The notes under the pieces: model-generated
Told to the model about the DNA's origin: nothing
The model's database searches: none
What the model saw: only the letters and a program-made list of their open reading frames with translations
Shown here: positions 9,330 through 16,783 of the stretch, in pieces
Position numbering within the stretch: the stretch's first letter is position 1
Layout: the number at the start of each line of letters is the position of its first letter
DNA from: Sediminitomix flava
GTDB taxonomy: Bacteria; Bacteroidota; Bacteroidia; Cytophagales; Flammeovirgaceae
Direction of reading: 5' to 3'
Length of the DNA: 64,000 bases
NCBI RefSeq assembly: GCF_003149185.1
Contig: NZ_QGDO01000007.1
Span: forward strand, 246,190 to 310,189
Position numbers and translations under genes: made by a program

Positions 9330-9501
9330 ACTAGTGTTATGCTGTTATGTGTAGTAAGTTGGTTATCAATTGTTAATAACTTCTATTAACGAAAACTAAT
9401 TGAAAGCGGTAAGTGTATGATTATTTGCAGTTTTTGATGTAAAAAAAGCGTTTAATCACTGTTTTACCCTATGTTTTCACTCTTTAGATGGGTTAGAATC
9501 T

Positions 9502-9532
9502 TTTGATTAAAAAAGGTTTCATCGTAAATTTG
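9502..9532 (+). promoter_or_regulatory. promoter of alpha-oxoamine synthase gene
   Basis: TTTG (9502-9505), exactly 19 bp, then TAAATTTG (9525-9532): a full match to the Bacteroidota sigma consensus TTTG-N19-TAnnTTTG. It predicts a transcript start near 9538 and a 5' leader of about 44 nt. Confidence 0.72.
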
Positions 9533-9581
9533 AGTGTTTCTTAGATTTAATAAGACATTATTAATATAAAAATAGAACAAG

Positions 9582-10829
9582 GTGGACTTATTTGAAAAGC
9601 TTTTACAAGACAGAGGACCTCTAGGTAGTCACTCGAAATATGCACATGGATATTTTACCTTCCCTAAGTTAGAAGGTGAGATTGCACCAAGAATGCAATT
9701 TAGAGGTAAAGAAGTACTTACTTGGAGTTTGAATAACTACTTAGGTTTAGCGAATCACCCTGAAGTAAGAAAAGCTGACGCTCAAGCTGCAGCAGATTGG
9801 GGATTGGCTTATCCAATGGGTGCTCGTATGATGTCTGGTAATTCAAATGTGATAGAAGAATTTGAATCTCAGCTTAGTGCTTTCGTAGGTAAAGAAGATA
9901 CTATGATCCTTAACTTCGGTTACCAAGGTATCATGTCAGTGATTGATGCTCTTCTTGACCGTAGAGATGTAGTAGTTTATGACTCTGAATGCCACGCTTG
10001 TATTATTGATGGTTTGAGAATGTTCCCAGGAAAGCGTTTTGTTTTCCCTCACAATAACATCGATAACTGTGAAAAGCAGCTTCAGAGAGCTGAAAAAATT
10101 GCAGCACAAACAGGTGGTGCTATCTTGGTAATTACTGAAGGTGTATTCGGTATGCTAGGTGACCAAGGTAATTTGAAAGATATCGTTGCGCTTAAAGATA
10201 AATATAACTTCCGTCTTCTTATTGATGATGCTCACGGTTTCGGTACACTTGGTGAAACAGGTGCTGGTGCAGCAGAAGAGCAAGGAGTAACAGAAGGTGT
10301 AGATATTTACTTCTCTACATTCGCTAAATCAATGGCAAGTGTTGGTGCATTTGTTTCATCAGATGAGCAAGTAATTGAATACTTGAGATACAATACTCGT
10401 TCTCAAATCTTCGCGAAAACTCTTCCAATGCCTCTAGTTGTTGGTAACATGAAGCGTTTGGAAATGTTGAAATCAATGCCAGAATTGAAGAATAAGCTTT
10501 GGGAAGTAGCAACTGCTCTTCAAGATGGCTTAAGAGCGAAAGGTTTTGATTTAGGTGAGACTCAATCTCCAGTTACTCCAGTAATGTTGAAAGGTGGAGT
10601 GAATGAAGCTACTAACCTAACAATGGACCTTCGTGAAAACTTCAATATTTTCTGTTCAGTGGTTGCATACCCAGTAGTTCCTAAAGATGTGATCATGTTA
10701 CGTCTTATCCCTACAGCAATGCACAGCTTGAAAGATGTTGAAGAAACAATTGTTGCTTTCGAAGCAGTAAAAGGTAAGCTAGAGAGTGGCGAATACGCTA
10801 GATCAGCAGAACCTCAAGTGGCAAAATAA
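9582..10829 (+). CDS. alpha-oxoamine synthase (serine palmitoyltransferase / cysteate acyltransferase-like)
   Basis: A 415-residue PLP enzyme of the alpha-oxoamine synthase family, which condenses an amino acid with an acyl-CoA and loses CO2. Visible are the glycine-rich NFGYQGIMSVIDALLD region, the His that stacks on PLP (SECHACIIDG), IDDAHGFGTLGETG, and the Schiff-base Lys near residue 248 (STFAKSMASVGAF). In Bacteroidota this subtype usually acts as serine palmitoyltransferase for sphingolipids or as the cysteate acyltransferase for sulfonolipids (capnine); the sequence alone does not separate these from KBL (glycine acetyltransferase). Translation starts at GTG (9582). The gene has a strong promoter and terminator of its own. 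Confidence 0.82.
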   Translation: MDLFEKLLQDRGPLGSHSKYAHGYFTFPKLEGEIAPRMQFRGKEVLTWSLNNYLGLANHPEVRKADAQAAADWGLAYPMGARMMSGNSNVIEEFESQLSAFVGKEDTMILNFGYQGIMSVIDALLDRRDVVVYDSECHACIIDGLRMFPGKRFVFPHNNIDNCEKQLQRAEKIAAQTGGAILVITEGVFGMLGDQGNLKDIVALKDKYNFRLLIDDAHGFGTLGETGAGAAEEQGVTEGVDIYFSTFAKSMASVGAFVSSDEQVIEYLRYNTRSQIFAKTLPMPLVVGNMKRLEMLKSMPELKNKLWEVATALQDGLRAKGFDLGETQSPVTPVMLKGGVNEATNLTMDLRENFNIFCSVVAYPVVPKDVIMLRLIPTAMHSLKDVEETIVAFEAVKGKLESGEYARSAEPQVAK

Positions 10830-10846
10830 TTTTATAATTATACTTA

Positions 10847-10873
10847 GGAGGCATTGTAAATGTCTCCTTTTTT
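10847..10873 (+). terminator. terminator after oxoamine synthase gene
   Basis: GGAGGCATT pairs with AATGTCTCC (one G-T pair) around a 3-nt loop and is followed by TTTTTT. Confidence 0.8.
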
Positions 10874-11058
10874 GTACAAATTCAATTTTTTTACATAGAA
10901 ACCTTTCTAATACTTCTATAATTGCATAGATTGAAGCATTAAATCGCTGTTTTTTACAAAAAAAAAGGCATTTTTTTAAAATCGCGGTTTAGAATTTAAC
11001 CAAGAATTTCTATCTTGCTTATTAGAAGTTTCACATAAAACGCTTAAATAATACAGTA

Positions 11059-11238
11059 ATGGAAAAATTTGATCAACTTGTTAAACTAATCGAAGAGACA
11101 AAATCTGACGCAGACAAATTCTACAACAGCGACGTTCAAGCTGCAGGTACACGCGTTAGAGGTAAAATGCAAGAAATTAAAAAACTAGCTCAAGATATCA
11201 GAGTTGAGGTACAAGACATTAAAAACTCTAAGAAGTAG
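11059..11238 (+). CDS. histone H1-like small DNA-binding protein
   Basis: A 59-residue gene with ATG at 11059 and TAG at 11236-11238. The protein begins MEKFDQLVKLIEETKSDA and ends VQDIKNSKK, with the middle GTRVRGKMQEIKKLAQDIR. This matches the short histone H1/Hc1-like proteins widespread in Bacteroidota, which are Lys-rich helical proteins thought to bind or compact DNA. It lies alone between the oxoamine synthase terminator and its own terminator, so it should give a short and probably abundant monocistronic mRNA. Confidence 0.8.
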   Translation: MEKFDQLVKLIEETKSDADKFYNSDVQAAGTRVRGKMQEIKKLAQDIRVEVQDIKNSKK

Positions 11239-11260
11239 TCTTATTTCTTATTGAAAAGAA

Positions 11261-11288
11261 AAGGAGTCCAAATGGACTCCTTTTTTTA
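11261..11288 (+). terminator. terminator after histone-like gene
   Basis: AAGGAGTCC, AAAT loop, GGACTCCTT, then a run of T residues. It may also end dnaB transcription from the other strand. Confidence 0.85.
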
Positions 11289-11311
11289 TATGCTTTGATC
11301 TAATCTTTTAT

Positions 11312-12952
11312 TTAAAATGGCGGAGGGCCAGGATCTTCATCCGTGTTATTCATTTTACTGCCTAGCGTAATCGTTTCACCACCACTTGGAGGTGCATCAT
11401 TTCCAAAATCAGCTTCAGGAGGCATACCCATAGCATCCATTGTATTCATAGATGAAGGGAATGGCTCATTAGCCGCAGGAATTTGTGGAGCTACAGAATC
11501 AAATGGTGAGAATCCGGCATCTTGACCACTACCAAAGGCATCTCCATCCCAATCCTCAAATCGGGTATACTTACCAATAAATCGGAGTTTAACATTTTCC
11601 AATCCACCATTACGGTGTTTTGCAATAATAACTTCTCCGAGTCCTAAGACTGAGTTACCTTCTTCGTCTTCTGTGATATCATAATATTCAGGACGATAAA
11701 GGAAACATACCATATCAGCATCCTGCTCAATAGACCCAGATTCACGAAGATCGGATAGTTGAGGTCTTTTGTCTCCTCCCCTAGTTTCTACGGCACGAGA
11801 AAGCTGAGAAAGCGCAATTACAGGTACATTCAATTCTTTTGCTAATTGCTTTAAGGAACGTGATATAAAGGCAATTTCCTGTTCACGGTTACCTTTTGCT
11901 GTTCCTGAACCACCACTCATAAGCTGGAGGTAGTCAATTACAATAATCTGAATATCATGCTGAGCTTTAAGTCTTCGACATTTTGCTCTAAGTTCTAAGA
12001 CAGACAAGGCTGGTGTATCATCAATAAATATTGGAGCCTCTGTAAGCTTAGGTGTTTTATCAATGAATTTCTTCCACTCTTCGTCCGAAAGCTTTCCTGT
12101 CTTTAACTTCTCACTCTCAAGCTCTGCTTCAGCTGAAATCATCCTTTTTACAAGCTGAGCAGCAGACATCTCTAGAGAGAAAATAGCTACAGGAACATTA
12201 AACTTAACTGCTGCATTTCTAAGGTTAGAAAGTACGAATGCTGTTTTACCCATTGCAGGACGTGCTGCAATAATAATTAAATCGGAACGCTGCCAACCTG
12301 ATGTTACTCTATCTAGCCAAGTAAAACCTGAAGGAACACCCGTTAAACCATCCGTGTGATCTTTCATAGCCTCAAGTTCTTGAATAACTTCATTCATTAC
12401 CTCGGGCATTCCTGAGTAGTTCTTACGGATATTCATTTCTGAAACCTCAAATAATCGGGCTTCAGCTTTATCTAGAATTTCAAATACATCTTCAGAGTCA
12501 CTGTATGAGTCTCTTGAGATTTCATTTGAAATATTTATAAGTGCACGTTTAATCGCATATTCTACTAAGATCCTTGAGTGATGAATAATATTGGCAGAAG
12601 AACTGACCTTATTCATCAACTGCGAAATATATGCAGGACCTCCTACTTTCTCTATATCTCCGCCTTTTCTTAATTCATGAACTACTGTCAATAAATCCAC
12701 AGGTTCAGAACGTCCAAAAAGGGCTTGTATACTCTTATATATTAATTGATGGGCTTCTTTATCAAATGTTTCTACTTTTAATACCTCGATCACTTCGGTC
12801 AAAGCATCTTTATCAAGCATCAGTGCTCCAATAACAGCTTGTTCCATTTCATGATCATATGGTCTTTTTAATCCGCCAACAAACTCATTGGCGACAGACT
12901 TATTAGCTCTTGAAGGAAATGTTTGATTACTATCTGGTAGTTTTTCGTTCAT
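11312..12952 (-). CDS. dnaB: replicative DNA helicase DnaB
   Basis: DnaB is the hexameric 5'-3' helicase of the replication fork. The 546 residues comprise an N-terminal primase-binding domain (LKRPYDHEMEQAVIGALMLD, about residues 28-130), a linker helix, and the RecA-like ATPase with Walker A ARPAMGKTAF, Walker B IIVIDYLQLM and the DnaB signature LAKELNVPVIALSQLSRAVE. The C-terminal 70 residues form a Pro/Gly/Asp-rich low-complexity tail (ending NTDEDPGPPPF), common in Bacteroidota DnaB. No intein is present. Confidence 0.96.
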   Translation of the reverse strand: MNEKLPDSNQTFPSRANKSVANEFVGGLKRPYDHEMEQAVIGALMLDKDALTEVIEVLKVETFDKEAHQLIYKSIQALFGRSEPVDLLTVVHELRKGGDIEKVGGPAYISQLMNKVSSSANIIHHSRILVEYAIKRALINISNEISRDSYSDSEDVFEILDKAEARLFEVSEMNIRKNYSGMPEVMNEVIQELEAMKDHTDGLTGVPSGFTWLDRVTSGWQRSDLIIIAARPAMGKTAFVLSNLRNAAVKFNVPVAIFSLEMSAAQLVKRMISAEAELESEKLKTGKLSDEEWKKFIDKTPKLTEAPIFIDDTPALSVLELRAKCRRLKAQHDIQIIVIDYLQLMSGGSGTAKGNREQEIAFISRSLKQLAKELNVPVIALSQLSRAVETRGGDKRPQLSDLRESGSIEQDADMVCFLYRPEYYDITEDEEGNSVLGLGEVIIAKHRNGGLENVKLRFIGKYTRFEDWDGDAFGSGQDAGFSPFDSVAPQIPAANEPFPSSMNTMDAMGMPPEADFGNDAPPSGGETITLGSKMNNTDEDPGPPPF

Positions 12953-13177
12953 GGTACAAAAATATGAACTTTAAGACATTTTTTATGATATCCCTTAGGA
13001 CTCTTTTTTAGAAATTTGTTTTATTTTACACTCTGGGTGCTTAAAATCATTATATCACGATTTTTTGAAATGATAATGATGTTATTTTCAAGTTCATCTT
13101 TATGAAGTGAATTTACTATATGTTTGATTCGCTGTTGTAATTTTTAATTTCCATTCTCACTTTAATAAGTAACATTT

Positions 13178-14539
13178 ATGAGAGTTCATTTGATTGCGAT
13201 TGGTGGTAGTGTAATGCATAATATGGCAATTGCACTAAAAGAAAAGGGATATGAAGTGAGTGGATCAGATGATCTGATATTCGAGCCTTCAAAAAGTCGA
13301 TTGAAAGAAAATGGGCTATTACCCGAAAAAGAAGGTTGGAACCCTGAAATCATCACAGAAGACATTGATGCGATTATTTTAGGAATGCACGCAAAAGCTG
13401 ACAATCCTGAACTCAAAAAAGCACAAGAGTTAGGTCTTAATATATATTCTTACCCTGAATATATTTACGAGAATTCGAAATTTAAGCACAGAGTAGTCAT
13501 TGCTGGAAGTCATGGAAAAACTACAGTTTCTTCAATGATTGTTCATGTACTGAATTATTGGAATATAGATGCTGATTATTTGATAGGTGCAAAAGTAAAA
13601 GGACTTAAAAGTTCATTTAAACTAACCAAAGAGGCTCCTATTCTTATCGTTGAAGGCGATGAATATTTGTCGTCTGCCCTAGACCCTAATCCTAAGTTCA
13701 TTCATTATCATCAACATATTGGTGTAGTTACAGGAATTGCTTGGGATCATATTAATGTATATCCAGAATATGATGGTTATGTACATCAGTTCAAAAGATT
13801 TATTGAGAGTACACCTAAAGGCGGTGTGATTCTTTATGATGAAACAGATAAGGAACTATGTGACCAGATCGAGAAATCAGAAGTTTATTTCGATGTTGAG
13901 AAAATCCCTTACAATCAAGCTAAACACAAGATCAAAAATGGGACAACTGAACTTACTTTTGGAAAAGGAAAAACAGCCATTAAAGTATTTGGAGAACACA
14001 ACCTCAAAAATATTGAAGTAGCTCGTCATGTGTGCGAACGATTGGGTGTAAAAGAAGACCGTTTCAAAGAAGCTATAGCAAGTTTTGAAGGTGCACATAT
14101 GCGTATGCAGCATTTACATTCTTCTGACAGTACTCGAGTTTATAGAGATTTTGCACATGCTCCATCAAAAGTAAAAGCAACTGTTGAAGCTTTCGATAAT
14201 CAGTTTCCAGAAGATACTTTCGCTCTTCTAGAATTACATACATACAGCAGTTTGAATAAGGATTTCTTATCTGAATATAAAGGGGCTTTAGGCAATGTTA
14301 AAGAAGCTGTTGTTTTCTTCAATCCTGATATCATCGCTAATAAAGGTTTAAAAGAAATCACAAAGGAAGATGTTGCGAATGCATTTGACCATTCGAACTT
14401 AAAAGTGATTACAAATTCAGATGAATTAAAAGAACATTTGAATCAAGTAAATTGGAATGCCAAAAACCTTCTGATTATGACTTCAGGAAACTTAGGAAAC
14501 ATTGACCTAGAAGAATTGGCAAAAGATATTGCCAAATAA
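13178..14539 (+). CDS. mpl: UDP-N-acetylmuramate:L-alanyl-gamma-D-glutamyl-meso-diaminopimelate ligase
   Basis: Mpl ligates recycled murein tripeptide to UDP-MurNAc in the cytoplasm, sparing de novo synthesis. The 453-residue Mur-ligase shows the Rossmann N-terminal domain (VHLIAIGGSVMHNMAIAL), the P-loop AGSHGKTTVSSM, IVEGDEY, GIAWDHINVYP and the C-terminal HAPSKVKATVEA segment. Mpl is separated from MurC by the early GSVMHNMA pattern and SGSDD loop. It is followed by murB after a terminator, a cell-wall pair in which recycling and precursor synthesis sit side by side. Confidence 0.88.
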   Translation: MRVHLIAIGGSVMHNMAIALKEKGYEVSGSDDLIFEPSKSRLKENGLLPEKEGWNPEIITEDIDAIILGMHAKADNPELKKAQELGLNIYSYPEYIYENSKFKHRVVIAGSHGKTTVSSMIVHVLNYWNIDADYLIGAKVKGLKSSFKLTKEAPILIVEGDEYLSSALDPNPKFIHYHQHIGVVTGIAWDHINVYPEYDGYVHQFKRFIESTPKGGVILYDETDKELCDQIEKSEVYFDVEKIPYNQAKHKIKNGTTELTFGKGKTAIKVFGEHNLKNIEVARHVCERLGVKEDRFKEAIASFEGAHMRMQHLHSSDSTRVYRDFAHAPSKVKATVEAFDNQFPEDTFALLELHTYSSLNKDFLSEYKGALGNVKEAVVFFNPDIIANKGLKEITKEDVANAFDHSNLKVITNSDELKEHLNQVNWNAKNLLIMTSGNLGNIDLEELAKDIAK

Positions 14540-14580
14540 TTATATAGAATAGTGAAGTAACAACTAAGCTAGTTATAGTT

Positions 14581-14614
14581 AAACCTAATAGAAGTCAATT
14601 CTATTAGGTTTTAT
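14581..14614 (+). terminator. terminator after mpl
   Basis: AAACCTAATAGAA pairs with TTCTATTAGGTTT across a short loop and is followed by TTAT; a modest T-run. Confidence 0.7.
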
Positions 14615-14616
14615 AT

Positions 14617-14624
14617 TAACTTTG
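14617..14624 (+). promoter_or_regulatory. possible -7 box for murB
   Basis: TAACTTTG fits TAnnTTTG, 20 bp upstream of the murB start codon. The -33 position falls within the preceding terminator stem and is not a clear match. Confidence 0.4.
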
Positions 14625-14644
14625 AACAAACGAAATATAAAATC

Positions 14645-15670
14645 ATGATTCAGATTGAGAAAGATATATCTATTCACCCATTTAATACGTTCGGAGCAAG
14701 ACAAAATACTTCTTATTTTTTGAGAATCTCAGATATAGGAGGCCTTCAGAATTTTATTGATAATAAGGGCTTTGAACTAGATCAGATAATGATTTTGGGT
14801 GGAGGAAGTAATGTTCTTTTCACCAAAGATTATAATGGAATCATCCTTAAAAATGAGATAAAGGGAATAGACGTTGAAAAGGAAAATGATGAATTCGTTT
14901 GGCTGAAAATAGGTGGTGGGGAAAATTGGCATGAACTAGTTCTTTATACTGTAGAAAATAATTGGCAAGGAATTGAGAATCTTAGTCTTATTCCTGGAAC
15001 AGTGGGAGCCTCTCCTATCCAAAACATTGGTGCTTATGGAGTAGAGGTGAAAGATACATTTGAATCCCTTGAAGCTTTTGAATTAGAAACAGGAACAATT
15101 AAATCTTTCACCAAAGACGATTGTGGTTTCGGATATCGTGATAGTGTATTCAAAAGACATCTAAAAGGGAAATATTTTATTACTAGTGTTACTTTAAAAC
15201 TTCGTAAAACGAATCATGCTTATAATACAAGTTATGGTGCAATTGAGAATATGCTTCAAGAAAAAGGAATTTCAGAATTAAGCCCAAAGACTATTAGTGA
15301 AACTGTAATTGCTATTAGAAACTCTAAACTGCCTAATCCAGAAGATATTGGAAACTGTGGTTCATTCTTTAAAAATCCCGTAATCTCAACTGAAGATTAT
15401 AAATCATTGAAAGAAGAATATCCTAGCATACCTGGTTATGTATTATCTGAAAGCGAAGTAAAAGTACCTGCGGGTTGGTTAATCGATCAATCTGGATGGA
15501 AAGGTAAAGTGATTGGGAATGTAGGAACTTATGAAAAACAAGCATTAGTTCTAATAAATGCCACAGGTATGGCTACAGGAGAAGAGGCTTGGAGTTATGC
15601 ACAGGAAGTAAAACAATCAGTATTCAAAAAATTTAATATTGAAATCAATCCAGAAGTAAATATAATTTAG
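14645..15670 (+). CDS. murB: UDP-N-acetylenolpyruvoylglucosamine reductase
   Basis: MurB reduces UDP-GlcNAc-enolpyruvate to UDP-MurNAc with NADPH and FAD, the second committed step of peptidoglycan synthesis. The 341 residues fit the type I (E. coli-like) enzyme. Visible are the N-terminal HPFNTFG, the FAD-binding ILGGGSNVLFT and IPGTVGASPIQNIGAYGVE, the substrate-protonating Ser region in DIGNCGSFFKNP, and the C-terminal catalytic Glu in EINPEVNII. It is followed after 15 bp by the potassium-channel gene, so the two may share a transcript. Confidence 0.96.
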   Translation: MIQIEKDISIHPFNTFGARQNTSYFLRISDIGGLQNFIDNKGFELDQIMILGGGSNVLFTKDYNGIILKNEIKGIDVEKENDEFVWLKIGGGENWHELVLYTVENNWQGIENLSLIPGTVGASPIQNIGAYGVEVKDTFESLEAFELETGTIKSFTKDDCGFGYRDSVFKRHLKGKYFITSVTLKLRKTNHAYNTSYGAIENMLQEKGISELSPKTISETVIAIRNSKLPNPEDIGNCGSFFKNPVISTEDYKSLKEEYPSIPGYVLSESEVKVPAGWLIDQSGWKGKVIGNVGTYEKQALVLINATGMATGEEAWSYAQEVKQSVFKKFNIEINPEVNII

Positions 15671-15685
15671 GAGAGAGAGATAAAT

Positions 15686-16714
15686 ATGATGACCATAAAA
15701 GAGCGAATTTTTAAGGCTTTTGGGATTGCTTTTACTATTGTTATCATCGGAACAGTGGGATATATGCTACTTGGGCCAGATGATACAACTTGGGATGATG
15801 CGCTCTATATGACTGTAGTTACAATTACTACAATTGGTTTTGAAGAGGTCATAGACCAAGAAAAAGTACTATATGGACGATTGTTTACAATGCTCCTTGC
15901 CTTTGCAGGTATTGGAAGTTTTACGTACATGGTATCTACTTTTTCAAGCTTGATAATTGAAGGTCATCTCCAAAAGCATTATTCCCAACAAAAAATCATG
16001 AAGCGAATGGAACATTTAAGAGATCATTACATCATCTGTGGTATGGGGCGTGTTGGTCAACAAATTGCAGATGAATTATATATTGTAAAAGAAAACTTTT
16101 GCTTCTCAGATATTTCAGAGGAAGTTATCGATAAAATGCATGGTTTATACGGTGCAAACGATGGAATTGAGGGCGATGCAACAGATGATCACTTTCTCAA
16201 AAAACTTGGTGTAGAAAATGCTAAAGGCATCTTCATTTGTACAAATGATGATAATGTCAATCTGGTGATTAGCCTTTCAGCAAAACAGCTTAACCCCATC
16301 ATTCGAGTGATCACTATGTGTAAAACTAGTGGTTTTAAGTCAAAGCTGAAATCAGTTGGTGCAGATAAAGTAATCTTACCTCACAAATTAGGTGGAAGTA
16401 GAATGACTTCAGAAATGGTAAACCCTAGTGTTTCTTTCTTTCTGGAAAACTTAAAGAATAGAGCTTTAGGAGAAATCAATTTGGATGAATTTTATATTCC
16501 AACTGGAGCAGGGAATTTCACTATTGAGTATTTGAAGAAATCGGGTTTAGAAAGAGCTGTTTTTCTAGCGCTTAGAGCTGAAGACAGATGGATGAACTTA
16601 CCCTCTGATGAGGAAATTATCCATGACCATGATACTATTGTAATGATCTCATCAAATGAAGAAATTAAGCTACTACATGAATTGATGAATAAGAGAAAGT
16701 TAGGTAAAGCTTAA
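15686..16714 (+). CDS. two-TM potassium channel with RCK (TrkA-N/C) domains
   Basis: A 342-residue membrane protein. Residues about 8-30 and 70-95 are transmembrane helices enclosing a pore loop TVVTITTIGFEEV (about residues 42-54). The cytoplasmic part is a Rossmann RCK domain (HYIICGMGRVGQQIADEL, GDATDDHFL) and a TrkA-C domain ending DHDTIVMISSNEEI. It should form a tetramer gated by a cytosolic ligand. The selectivity filter reads T-I-G-F rather than the standard T-V-G-Y, followed by acidic EE; such variants occur in prokaryotic channels. Start may be Met1 or Met2. It lies 15 bp after murB. Confidence 0.88.
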   Translation: MMTIKERIFKAFGIAFTIVIIGTVGYMLLGPDDTTWDDALYMTVVTITTIGFEEVIDQEKVLYGRLFTMLLAFAGIGSFTYMVSTFSSLIIEGHLQKHYSQQKIMKRMEHLRDHYIICGMGRVGQQIADELYIVKENFCFSDISEEVIDKMHGLYGANDGIEGDATDDHFLKKLGVENAKGIFICTNDDNVNLVISLSAKQLNPIIRVITMCKTSGFKSKLKSVGADKVILPHKLGGSRMTSEMVNPSVSFFLENLKNRALGEINLDEFYIPTGAGNFTIEYLKKSGLERAVFLALRAEDRWMNLPSDEEIIHDHDTIVMISSNEEIKLLHELMNKRKLGKA

Positions 16715-16783
16715 CTTATCATTATTCAATAGTGTGATATTCTATACCATTTATAGTCAGTAAAAAACCTATTTTTTTAGTAA

